Source: Archilochus colubris (taxonomy: Eukaryota; Chordata; Aves; Apodiformes; Trochilidae). Taken from it: 64,000 nt of DNA. Below the pieces are notes generated by a model, which searched no databases, was not told where the DNA came from, and worked only from the letters and a program-made list of their open reading frames with translations. Of the stretch, positions 1 through 11,770 are shown in pieces. The number at the start of each line of letters is the position of its first letter. The first letter of the stretch is position 1. Both the position numbers and the translations under genes were made by a program. The stretch spans positions 22,534,609-22,598,608 of the forward strand of contig CM041084.1 of NCBI GenBank assembly GCA_023079485.1. Reading direction: 5' to 3'.

Positions 1-270
1 ATGCCAGCACTTGGGAAAAGAGCTGGTAGGAAAGATTTGCAGTGCTGCTCATCTCACAAGATATTCAGATGACTTCTCTGCACAAATTATTGCCCTGAGT
101 GACCTTATTGCACAATAGTAATAGGGAATGTTTTTGCATTTGAAGCAGAATACAGGACAAGGAGTCTAATTGCATTGATAGAGTGGCATAATGCTTACTG
201 TAAAATAATGACTCTCTTGGACATGAGGGAACACGTTAATTAGGGGGGAATTACGAGTCTTTGTGACATC

Positions 271-378
271 AGATGTGGCACTCAGTGCCATAGTCTAGCA
301 ACCGCAATGGTGGTTCAAGGGTTGGACTCGATGATCTCTGAGGTCCCTTCCAACCCAGCCAGTTCTATGATTCTATGA
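271..378 (+). repeat. CR1 LINE 3' end
   Basis: The segment has the avian CR1 3' terminus: AGATGTGGCACTCAGTGCCA, then GGTTGGACTCGATGATCTCT, GAGGTCCCTTCCAACCC and two copies of TTCTATGA at the very end. It is a 5'-truncated copy in the + orientation, as is usual for CR1. Confidence 0.9.
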
Positions 379-2229
379 TCAGACAGAAAAAGCAAACACC
401 TTCTTCTTACATCAAGAAATGAAGGAAACACAATAGACCTTAATGCATTTTTGGCACATTTCCAGGGAAACCTTTCTATATCATGCATGTATATGGAGAT
501 TTGGACAGCAGGTTCTGGTTTCCTAACTTTCTGGTAAACCATAACAATGTAAACTGGCAGTAAGTGTATTGGGACCTCAGTACCCTGATATATTTTAAGT
601 TTGATATTTTCATATAAATAGGTTTCTTACTTTACAAATTAGATCACAAGTTTCAAATGAGAAGGTAATTTTATCTCATTTGTCAGGAAATAGAGTCCAG
701 AATGCTTTATGTTACAGTTGTATTTAGTGTGGAACAGCAAAACCCCAATAGATTATGGAGGGTTTTTTTGCAGAAGCCATAACCATCCTGGTCCCTGGAA
801 AACATTAAATCCACTCCAAATGTGAGAACCTTAGGTTATTCTTTTTCTAGTAATTCAGTTAAAAAAACAGGGTATCAAACCTTGCAAGTTGAATGTTTAC
901 CTCACTGAGATGCACAATATCACTAGAAAAAGCAAACAGGTTAGTCTTATTTTTTTAAAAAAATTATTTTTAAAAAATATTCTCAGTGATAAATAAAATC
1001 TTATTTCCAGTATGAAACTGGGGCTTGATTGCCACAACAATGTTTATTTATATATTTTTGGACCACAAAATGAAAAGAAGTGCTAAATTGTAGAAGAGAC
1101 AGAACTGGTGGCATGATTGGTGTCAGAGGTAAGTGGTGAACCATGATACTTCTGGTGTTCAGTTGTTGTTGCAAGTCCCTGTCTCTCCTCTATCTTCCAC
1201 TTCCACTGGTCGCTGTAAGGCTGGACTTGCTTTCTAGCACTGGCTGGGTAAGCAGTGGTTTGCTGGGCCCCTCCTATAAGCAGTTAGATGCAAAGGTGTT
1301 GCCAGTGGTTTGGTCTGGATAATGAGTCCTAACTGCTAAGGGACAGTGTTTTGGAGTAAAACCAGAATACAGTTGGCTTCTCCCTTCCTCCTCCATTTTT
1401 CTTTTCCATGTTGTTTTCTTAATTCTCTTGTAAGCTGCAAAGCAAGGCAGATGCCTCTCCACTGCAGGGTTACAGGTGAACTCCACTTTGCTTTGCTTAT
1501 AGCAGCTGTCAAAACGGTTTCCTAACTCCCCCTCCCCCCCCATCAAAAGGGGACTGATTACTGTTTAGAAGCATCAATTGCAAGGGGATGCTTAGAAATG
1601 GCTTTCTGTTGACATAGCTGTGGGCAGTGACTCTTTCTTTTTACTCAGTCCCACAGATGCCATTTCCTCCTTTGTAGGCTGATAGTTCACATACTGTGAA
1701 TTTCTGTATTGTGCATGTTAAAAATTGTGTGGAGGAATTATGATCTTTACAGTGTTGTACAATGCATTAAAATACAGTGTTTGGATCCTTGCCTGAACTA
1801 CCTAGTGCCCCATACCTAAAAATGGTAGGCATTTATTTGACAGAAAACCCCAGTTGTTTTTAGCCTGACTGCTACCCTTAACAGAAGGTATAAATTCTGT
1901 AGGTGGTTTGATTACTCCAATGCACAGAACTTGTTTGTAGCTGGCTCTTAAAACACTGTAGCAGCAGCAAGTGTGCTGGAATAGTATTAAAGAAATGGAA
2001 AACTTGTGAAACAAAAAATAGTGAGCCACGTAAGATCTGAAGCAAAAGTGATCTCTCATCAAGCCCTCTTCAATGGATTTGATGTTACTTTGAAAATCAA
2101 AATAATCAATATTTTAATCTCCACATTCTACATTAAATTGGTGTGATAAATATTCTGCCTTTCACTGGAAGTTTCAGGTTTTGTTAGCTGCTTTTAATAC
2201 GTATCTTGGCTGCCTGTGTCTCATCTAAA

Positions 2230-2660
2230 ATAAGACCTAATTAAACGCATACATTTAGAGGGATGTGGCTAATTTTCTTATATTCATTACGTTTCATGAG
2301 TGAAGATTCCACTGATTTGCTAAGAGGAGTTGCAGAGCTGAGGGCCATATTTCTTAATTTAAACTGTGGACGCAAGAAATCTGTTTTTAATCCACGAGCT
2401 CCCTCTCCTGGTCTGGGACCTGCTTGGCACTCGGAGCTTGATTAATGCAGGCACAATGTGAGAAGTTCTTTGCCAAGTGATTTAATCATGACATAGTGTC
2501 AACGATGTCTCCTAATTTCTTCAATGTGTAATCAGAGAATTGTGCTCTCCGTGATAGCAATAAGGAAATTAATAGGGGTGTTGTGATGAATCAGGGTTAC
2601 AGAGCCAGGTTTACCTTACTCAAATGATGATTAAGACATGTTTCACAAAGACTGAAAACA
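2230..2660. promoter_or_regulatory. Candidate conserved non-coding element (intronic)
   Basis: This stretch is free of recognisable repeats and dense in TAATTA/ATTA-type homeodomain sites and balanced-composition words, for example CCTAATTAAACGC near 2236, CTTGATTAATGCAGG near 2438 and GAAATTAATAGG near 2565. That texture is typical of deeply conserved enhancers around developmental genes. Conservation itself cannot be seen from one sequence, so the call is inference. Confidence 0.25.
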
Positions 2661-4432
2661 ATGTCCTACCAAATAGTATTTAAAAATAAAATCAGTGAAC
2701 TTGTATATCCAGATAGGCACATGAATGTATACTGCATAATTGCACTGATACTGACATCTTTTTTTTTTTTCTTGGTTCTCTGCTTTCACCTCCTTCTGGT
2801 CACACTATATCTAAATGGAGTTGTTTGTTTATTGTATTTGGTAGTGAAGAAAAATCTATGCATTAATGTTATTGGGACTACAAACATGTTACTATTGTAA
2901 ACTGCTTAACAAACTTGAGTCTCCAGAGACATAAAGTATACCTTGTAGGTAAGAATTCCTCTTGCATCAAGTTTTTAATCCAGTTTCTAAATTTTATGAA
3001 ATTTCTGACAGAAAAAGAATTTTGTGTGTGTTTTAGCTTCCCAGTCCAGATTCTAAGAATGTTTTTAAGCTTGAATTTATCAACATGAACAAAAGTTCAT
3101 ATAGGTTAAGAAGTGCAAGACATACTTTAGAGTGGTCCTTCTTTAAATGCTCTTTGTGCTGCCTGTGTTTTGTGTGCATTGCAGCAGAGATAATTAAAAA
3201 AAAAATAATCTCTTCAGCTCCAAGTGATTGGGAGTACATGTCTTGTATACTGCCCTGAACTGTCACAAACCTGCACATACTTAGACCAAAGATTTCCACA
3301 CTAACTGTGTGCTTGTCTTGTGCTGGTGTGACCACAGAACATCTCAGTAATTCAGCATGTGCAGGTCCAGAGGACAGAGTCAGAAGATCTGCATCCTTGG
3401 TAGGGGCAGGGCTGGCAGAGGTCTGTACATTTATTACAGTGCAGAACAAGCACCAGACTGGTGTGAATCACTTTCACTTCAGAATATCAGCCTTTTATTC
3501 CAAGGTCTGAGCTTATAAAAATATGGAAAACAGCCCCTATCATTTTCATCCATGTTAGAAATTGGGTGTAAATTTGTAACAAGGAAGATTTCACTAGTGA
3601 AATACCAAATTCCACAGTTCATTCAGAAATACATTTGTAGAGCTGCTGGTTTAGGTGTTCCCCTTGGCTCCACTGAAAGCAAGCATTGACAGTTATGTCT
3701 CTTGAAGCAAAACATGTGTGGGAGAATTAGGTATAGCAGTTATTTTAATGTATTTATTATTTGTGCCAAAGACATGAGGGGTGAACTTCTTATGTGAGCA
3801 GAATATGTAAGATGCACCTGAGAAGTGTTAAATACTTTGCTGCTGAAAGTTGGTCTGACTTACACTACAAGAAGGGTAATTGAAGTGAATAGAAACAAAG
3901 CATAATGCATGAGTCAATTATGTCTTTATTTCCTAAAAATTTAGTATTTTTATCTATCCTACATCTACTTAAAATTACATTTATTCACTGTACGTGTTTG
4001 TTCAGGCTATGGTTTTGGTCATCTGCTTCACCGTCTGTGCAGATATTCTGTCCTAGCATCTATTAGATATTTGTCTTATTTAAGTTTACAGGGATTTAAA
4101 ATATCTAGTTTCTGTAACTCTAGCACACTGAGATAAGCAGGTATCTTAACACTTGTCAATGGAAAGTAACAAATATGTATTGATTAAATAGACAACATGA
4201 CAGGAACATAGCAACAGTACATGCTTTACTGCCTCCTGTGGTACTTTGAAACCACGGTAATCGTTTCAGTTTTTATACCTTTCCCACCCCACCCCCAGAA
4301 TTAAGCCTATTTAGAGTTTAGATCATGAGTTACTGAGCTTACAATTAGGAGTGGTGGTATGCAATTCTATGACTTGTTAAAGCAATGTCTGGTTTCTTTT
4401 TTTTTTTTTTTTTTTTCTCTTTATATGCACAG

Positions 4433-4496
4433 GTACTCGGAACACCAAATGAAGATACGTGGCCTGGAGTCCACTCTTTACCCCATTTCAAACCAG
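4433..4496 (+). CDS. CDK14: CDK14 coding exon (kinase C-lobe, VLGTPNEDTWPGV segment)
   Basis: The exon is 64 nt and translates as VLGTPNEDTWPGVHSLPHFK followed by P and the first base of the next codon. This is the CMGC kinase segment after the alpha-F/alpha-G region, where CDKs carry LGTPxExxWPGV. The acceptor is TTATATGCACAG behind a 20-T polypyrimidine tract, and the donor is CCAG|GTAGGT at 4496/4497. The exon starts in phase 0 and leaves one base (G) to be completed by AA of the 17627 exon, giving Glu. No frameshift or stop is present. A possible 60-nt cassette exon lies 258 bp downstream. Confidence 0.97.
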
Positions 4497-4754
4497 GTAG
4501 GTCAAAGTACCAAGTTCATCCAAATTCTCTTCCTGGAAATACAGGACACAGACTGTTACATCCCCACTCACAAACTTAAAAATAATCTGGCATGCAGTGC
4601 AGGAACCATGATGCACTTTTTCTAGCTCCTTGCTTTTTTTGTGTTCAGGTTGTGAGTTTTTCTCTTTTTTTAATTTCTTTGGGGTTTTTGGTTTTTGTTT
4701 TATTTTTTATTATTATTATTTTCTTTTTTTTCTTTTTTTCCCTGTTAATTACAG

Positions 4755-4814
4755 TGGGAGCCCTCACCCACTTGCATTCCTCAGCTACCAAGTATTGTAC
4801 TTTTCAAATTCCTG
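4755..4814 (+). other. Candidate in-frame cassette exon of CDK14
   Basis: A roughly 110-bp T-rich tract (4640-4745) ends in CCTGTTAATTACAG, a very strong 3' splice site. Sixty bases later comes CCTG|GTAGGC, an acceptable 5' splice site whose first five bases match the real donor of the preceding exon. The 60 nt are a multiple of three. Entered in the phase of the 4496 donor they contain no stop, and they return the same phase to the 17627 exon, so inclusion would insert 20 residues between the alpha-G region and ERFTQYSPKN. I know of no such insertion in CDK14, so this may be a cryptic exon or chance. Confidence 0.3.
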
Positions 4815-7800
4815 GTAGGCTGATCAACATTACTTCTCCGCTGATCACCCTGAACTTTGAGGACTACTAAAGGAAACTAAAGAGTAGTGAAAAGACTGTG
4901 AAAGCTGAAGTTACTGCTAGATCATCTGTTAGTACCTTTCTACAAAGGTTCCATTTTTTAATGTGTGTTGTGCTTCAAGGTGTCATAGTCTACAACCATT
5001 CTTGAAAAGCTCTTTTACCATCTGATATATTTTTGTGAGAGGAATTTGGTTTTTTTCCCTAGAGACTAGAAGTACATGGTCAGCTTCAATATCCTATTTA
5101 TGTATTTGTATGCATGTGTTAGATGTAATCTTGTGAACTTCTGAGTAGTGGTCTTAGAAATACTGGTTTTTAAACATAAGCAGGCAAATGAGTAGGAGAC
5201 ATACTGGAGGAGCAGGATGGTGAAATAATGGAACTTGTTTTCCAGATATCTTTGACATCTCCATCTTGTTCCAAATGGGATCTGAGCATCCTGAACTTCT
5301 TTGAACCTGCTGGGAGTAGGTTTGAGCTATATGGTAAAAACAAGGTTACTAGGTGCTTTCAGATGAAGCACTCAATTGGCTCCCAGGATATTTTATTAGG
5401 ATGAGTTTTCAGGTCATAACCATATGACTGAAGTCTGGAAGTGAGTGACAAGAACTGAGCCAGGAAGACAATTTCACAAGTTTTTGTCCTTGCAGGGCTC
5501 AGGTCTCTCAGTAAACTCCTGTTTCTTCTTTACTGCAGATGGTAGTCCCTTCAGCTTTTGTCCTGAACTATGACAAGCAGGCATCCTATGTAATTTAAAT
5601 CTAATTTCTAAACCATCTTCTAGCTTGGACATAAAGAAGATTGCCTTTTTATTCTGGCCTGTCTTATTCATCAGATCTGCAGGTTTTTTAGTCTCTGTTC
5701 TAGCGTTGTCTTATTGCTGTACATCGCAATCGTTCTCTAGTGATCTCTAGTGAATTAGTAATACTATTTTAACAAGTAGTTTTTCACTGAAATACTAAGT
5801 ATACCTCAGTTTTCTTCCCTAAATCAGTGTGTCATTCAATTTACAAGCTTTTTTGTTTCCCCTTCTTGTACTAATTAAAAGGTAAGCATATCACACATCC
5901 TTAGAGAACCAAGCTGTTTTTTAGCAGCAGTCCAAAGACATTGGTTGATTTTACCCAAGAATAATAAAGAAGAGGTGAAAACCTGGAAATGTCCCTGAAT
6001 GATCTTTGGGTTTGTTCTTATTTTTATTCTTTTGTGTGGCAGAGAAAGGTTTTGAACAGTAGATGGCAGCCAAGAAATTTCCTATTTTTGTTTTTCTGTT
6101 TGGCTTCCAAGTGTTCAGGGATGTGGGCTTACTACCACAGAATGCCAGGAAATAAATCCACAGTAGGTACTTAATTAAATCTAATTTTTATACAGGCATC
6201 ACATTAGATTTGCTTTTACTTTCTCCATCCCAGATTCTAGATTTTGTCAGCTATGAATACTAAAAACTTATACACATATGGAATAGGGACAGGAGGAAAG
6301 ATGCCTCCAAGACAGAAGAGGGTCACTTGGTGTCTTTACCATTTCTGCAAGGTGTGGTCTTTGTTCTCTCAGATCCTTTCCATCTTTGTGAATTATGTAG
6401 ATTTTCAAGTCAGAGTAATTACTATTTTTGTTGGGAATTATTTAATCTTTCTAGGGCCTAGTATTGCAAAGTGCTGAGCTCCTTAATTCCCATACTCAGT
6501 GGAGGTCTGAGAGCACTCCAAAAGAAAAAGCCCTCTTCTGTACACATACCATGTTCCGCACTCCCCTTTTACCACCTTGTATCCTTCATGGCCTCAGTAA
6601 AAGCATTTTTCTTTGTCTTTCAATTCCTATTTGCTGATTTCATAAATTACAATTGAAAGTTTAATTTAAATGGACAACCAAAATTTGGCTTACATACCCC
6701 AAAACTGAGTAATTGTTCTTTATGATGGCAAAGCACAGAATGGTTACAGCAGCAAACCCCACCATCTCTAGGATCCTACTGGGGCACCAGCATCTAAAGT
6801 GTACTCTGCACAAAGTGCTTTGCTCGTGCCTTTAGGGTTGTTGGAGTTGTTTGGTCATGGATACCAGGTTCTCTGTTGTTTCATTAAAAAATATTTTCTT
6901 TCATTACAGCTCTGCATAGAAGTTTTTTGGCTATGGCAAGGCAGCATTTTTCCCTTCCACAGATGCTCAGCCAGCCATGCTCCCCTCCCTATTTGTCTGA
7001 AAGTTACACCCTAGAGAAAACTAAAAGACTCTTCTTTCCCCACTGACTTCTTTGGAGCAAAAAAAGGAGGTTAATGCTTTAATAATACAGTTAAAATTAC
7101 TTAATCTTTTCCTTTCCTTAGCAGAAGAATGCAGGAGAGAACCTGAAATGTCTTGCCAAATCTGAACCAATTAATTTTTTCTTTAAGTTCTGTGTAATTA
7201 CTGTACTTAAACATACATGATACTGGTTAAGTAACTCCTGTGCTTTGTGTGTCTTTATGAGTTTTAAGCCTTATTAAGTGCAAACAGTAAGTTTGGTAAA
7301 CTGAGAAGTGCAGGGAGCACTGGTGGTGAGGATATCAACATCCACCCAGGCAAGGCTTTTATGCTATGCAAACTTATAGGATTTGAACAGAAAGTATCAG
7401 TGATAAATAGTTACTCTAGTTAAAAAAATGCTAGGCACATTAACTGCCTGTGGATCTGGGAAGACTGTTGAGAGTGAAAACAAAATTTCATTGCATTTCT
7501 TGTTTGCATACAGACTTAAATAACTAAATTTCATGCTGTGATTTGATAGGGCACAGTCATGTGTTGCAGAGAGCTAGTCAAAGTTTACTCGAAGAAACAT
7601 GTCTGAAAAACATGGCATTAGTCTCTTCTCTACCAGACTGGCCAAGGATCTGATTATTATGGAAAGCAGCCAGTGCATAAAAAGCAATGATTTCTGACAT
7701 CTTAATATGTGGGAACATTTCCGAGGCTGAATAAGAAATGTGTTCCTAAGGCTAGCTGTGGGTGGCTCTGCATCATCTAAACCCCTAACCTCAGTTAAAA

Positions 7801-9134
7801 TCAGTGATTTTAACAGCCTGTAATTATGAAAATAAAATGGTCATAATTTGTTTTGCCATTTAAAAAGTCAAAAAACAGTTCATAATTTATCTGCCTGCTT
7901 TGAGACCTCTGATTACTTTCTCTCTTACAAATATTCTCAGTAACATGGGAGATACTTAAAGCTAAAAATTGGCCTGGGCTTTGAGCTTTCTCTGTGCCTC
8001 AGTCTGCATCCACTTGGTTTCTGTTTGCACCTATGTGCACAGACACACATTTTCTGCTTAGTGCATTAAAGATAAACTAAATAATACATTTGAAAATCCT
8101 GAAACACTTCAGAAGTATTTCAGTAACTTTGTGTTATCTCTGATTCATCTTGAAGCTGTTATGACTTCTGTAATCCTGAATGGACCTTCCTGTACTCACC
8201 AAAGAAATCCAGCCATTCAGGATAACAGTCAAAGTCAATTATCTGCCTTCAAATATGAAGGCACTTTGAGGAAATTATGAAAAAGTGTTAGTTGCTGTTT
8301 CAATAAACCTTGAGATTTCATCCAGCTTAGGAGCCTTGTGTTACAGGATATTGGAAAGAAACGCTGTAAATTATGACCATGACCTCTAACACATGACTTG
8401 GAGAACATGTTTTCTCTATTTATTCTTTTGTTACAATACTTCAAGGAATATGTAGGTTTGCTGCACTAAAACTGATCCAACCACCAATCATAGCACTGGA
8501 CCAGTGTCTCCAAGAATGAAATGAAACTAGGCATCTGCTGCTTCTCATCTGCATGAGTGGCAACGAAGCAGCATTCAAAAAAACCCTGCTTCCTTACCAG
8601 TTTTGTGTCTGAGCTTTCACAAGTTTTGATTATTTTCTCAATTGTCATTAAATTTTCTACTTTCATAGTCTGAAGTCTTACATTTCTTCTCCAGCCCTTT
8701 CTACTGGATTCAGAGTCCTGCCCAAGCAGTTGAACAAGATGATCCTTTGGATCAGCATTTACTCTTAAGTTTTCTCTTTTCTGACGTTCTCAATTAGTGT
8801 TTGGGATTAGTGCTGCTTAACTTCCATCCTGGGAAGTTAAATAGAGATTTACCAGAAGGAACACTCAGTGAGAAAAGTGGGAGAAGGTAATATCTGGTCA
8901 AAATGGAAGATAAATGAAGTCCATTGCTGGCAACAAAGAGATGGTAACAGTCAGGGAGAAGGAGTAACCTCTAAGAAAACTGAAGAAAAGTTCAGAACGC
9001 TTTGTAATATTCACTGTGCATCATTTTCCTATAAAATACTTTTTCTAGGTGAAAAAAATTTCAAATATTTAATCTTGGGTTGGTGATATAAGAGCATGAA
9101 CCTCCAGATCAACAGATGATTAGATAAAATATAA

Positions 9135-9390
9135 GTTGCAACAGGGGAAGTTTAGACTAGATTTGAGGAAGAATTTATTTACCTAGAGAGCAATTAGGCA
9201 TTGGAATGGGCTGTCCAGGGCGGTGGTGGAGTCGTCATCCCTGGAACTATTTAAAAACTGTAGATAAGGCACTTTGGGGCATGCTTGAGTGGGTGATACA
9301 GATAGTGATAAATGTATTTTATCTGGGGGGAAATGTTGACAGTTAGACGTAGTGATCTTATAGGTCTTTCCCAACTGTGACAATTCTGTG
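9135..9390 (+). repeat. CR1 LINE fragment
   Basis: The sequence has the CR1 3' UTR words in order: TTGAGGAAGAATTTATTTAC, GGCATTGGAATGGGCTGTCC, GGTGGTGGAGTCGTCATCCC and TAGGTCTTTCCCAACTGTG. It is diverged and 5'-truncated, in + orientation. Confidence 0.85.
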
Positions 9391-10734
9391 TTCAAATAAT
9401 ACACTTGAAAAGGTACCTTTTTGAGGCAGTGAGGAAACATCTATTGAGCACTGATTTTAAAAGAGAATCCCTAAAGTCAGGATGTCAGGAGAGTCAGGAG
9501 TTAGGAAAAAGAGTCTCTCCTTAAGGAGAAAGCAGAAGCAAAAAGGGAGAGTGAGAAAGCAGCATTCATAGGAAATACTTCATAACACATCTATCGCATC
9601 ACATCTATCACAGATTGACAGATACTTCATGGATTTATAAAAAAATCCAATCTGTGACTGACAAAACCACTGGAGGGCTGGTGTTCTGACTGAGGAATTC
9701 TACTTTGCTTCCCAGGTGATCAATAAATATAGATTTGGTTTAGAAGTATGATCTGCCTAGCTGCATCTTAACAGCTGATTGATAGTCAAGTTTTTTCAAA
9801 GGATTAAGTCTTCATTTAGAATAGGGCTGGGCTGAGACACTGGTTTGGCACAAACCCATGGCAATACCATATAGGAGGACACAGGCTTCTCAAACTTTCA
9901 TAACAGTTATTCCTACAATGTTCCCCCAAAGCCTGACCTGAGTTTGTTACATGCCAAATCAATATCTTGTTTGTTTACACCTACACTGATGCCAGTGAAT
10001 GTTCTCAGGTGATGTGGGAGTCTGTGCTGTGAAGCTGTTCGAGCAGCCTCTGGCATGCCTTTAGCTCATGGCAACAACCAATTTGAAACAATTCCTGAGC
10101 ATGGTTTGGGACTTTGTGTGGGCTAGGAACGGTTCCTCAGAAGAAGAAAGTTCCCACCTCCTGTATTGGTGGATGGAGGTGGAAGGGTGCTGTATGGATC
10201 ATCACAGGATAGTGATGGTGTCCCAGCCAGGCAAAAGTCCCGACCACTTTTAAATTATGGTTCTAGATGTTGTCTTCAGGAATTTGAGTACTTAAAGCAA
10301 GGAGAGAGAGGAATCTCTAAAGATTTTAATTTCTCCCCCTCTCTTTCAGTTTTGGCAAAATTTTAATATTTGATGTTTCCTCAAGTCACAACCCAAATGA
10401 AGCAGAGCTGTCAGTGTTTTCACCATTCTTTGAACAAAATTGCATGGAACTGAAAAGTTAAAGTGCCTGCTAAACATGCAAGAAAGCCAGGGTGAGCACC
10501 ATTACAAGGTAGAACCATTTACTATAAAAGCCCAGTGCTTTAGGCAATACTGGCTATTAAAATTATGGTTTCTACTCATGCTCGGTAGGGAGCTAAGAAA
10601 ACAGAATCTATCCTTCTGCTTTACCCAAGCTGTGCTCTGCTAAACCAGGTGCTTTGGGGAGTGGAGAAGACGAGACGGGAATGGAGGGTGGGGACTTGAA
10701 ATGATTTTTCCCAAAACATTTGGCATACAAAAAA

Positions 10735-11250
10735 GCAAAGTTTAACTCATTATTATGGTAAAACTCCAGTTTTGATTTAACTAATTACACATTAATGCTG
10801 CAATTAGTGCTTGAAAATTTGCTTGTCAGCATGGATGCTTGTCTTTGTATCTTTAGCTAACATAATTTAAATATTTTTAGGCATGAATCTTTAATAAAAG
10901 TAGCATGAATCTTACATATCTCAATACAATGTTAGTCACTTTAGACTTTTAATTTCAATGTAAAGAAAACTCATTTAAAGAAATCATGCATTAGACTCTT
11001 CAAAATATTAATTATGATGATGTTTAAATATTTGCATTTAAGCTAATCACATTTGGTTTTAAATAGAGAAGAGCATTAATCAAGGAGTGCATATTAGCCA
11101 GCATGTTTTGATTAACCACATTAAAAAATGCCTTGCAGTCAAACTGCTGATTATCAATAGTGCTAAAAAGGAGCTAAAAATCAAAATGTAGTCTGCTTCT
11201 AATTCCTCATGTAGCTTTTCTTGTCTATTCTAGGTTCTTTCAAGGCAAAC
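10735..11250. promoter_or_regulatory. Candidate conserved non-coding element (intronic)
   Basis: This repeat-free AT-rich block is packed with ATTA/TAATTA/TTAATGC and ATGCAT-like sites, for example AACTAATTACACATTAATGC near 10779 and AATATTAATTATGATG near 11004. It has no long homopolymers and no coding frame. The character resembles vertebrate developmental enhancers, but the call is inferred from texture only. Confidence 0.25.
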
Positions 11251-11649
11251 ATGGCAAAGGTATAGAGTTCATGTGTTTTTCTGCCAGATAAAAACGCCCT
11301 TATCTTGTTTTATGTTACTTATATGCATGTGCTTATTTTTTTGAATTCTCACAGCAGACCAGTAGTTCCTTCAGTAGTCTGCTAATAAGCTCAGCAGTGA
11401 GTTCTGCTGAAGTTTGCTTCTGTTTGAGCCTACCCTTGGTGCAGGGCAGTCAGATGGACCATGTTTATCAGGCAGATAATGAAGTTTGCAGGGGAGAGCA
11501 TGTAAGTATATATATATGAAGGTACACATGTGAGAATGCATGTGTAACACTATTGCTGTAGAGTGGTTGTCTGGAGGAAGTAAGAAATAAATAGAAATAT
11601 TGTTCGTTGCTATAAAAAAATAGCAATATAGTTGATTTTAAGACAAAGG

Positions 11650-11770
11650 CATGTTGGATGGGACTTTGAGCAGCCTGGTCTAGTGGGAAGTGTCCCTGCC
11701 CATGGAGAGGGGTTGGTACTTCTTGGTCTTTAAGGGTCCCTTCCAACCCAAACCATTCTGTGACTCTATG
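11650..11770 (+). repeat. CR1 LINE 3' end
   Basis: The segment matches CR1 3' sequence: GACTTTGAGCAGCCTGGTCT, AGTGGGAAGTGTCCCTGCCC and GGGTCCCTTCCAACCCAAAC, ending in a decayed tail ATTCTGTGACTCTATGA. It is in + orientation. Confidence 0.9.

Larger units (their letters stand above)
1..4432 (+). other. CDK14 intron, 3' end only
   Basis: No coding exon is visible here. The stretch ends in a strong acceptor: a run of 20 T at 4397-4416 and then a CACAG at 4428-4432. It contains a CR1 3' end near 271-378 and a homeodomain-site-rich block at about 2230-2660, both listed separately. The remainder is unique-looking AT-rich intronic sequence in which I see nothing else. Confidence 0.85.

Noticed and set aside
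3033..3449. Minus-strand 138-codon open frame
   Set aside because: No recognisable domain, no splice or promoter context, and it overlaps an opposing frame. Chance is sufficient.
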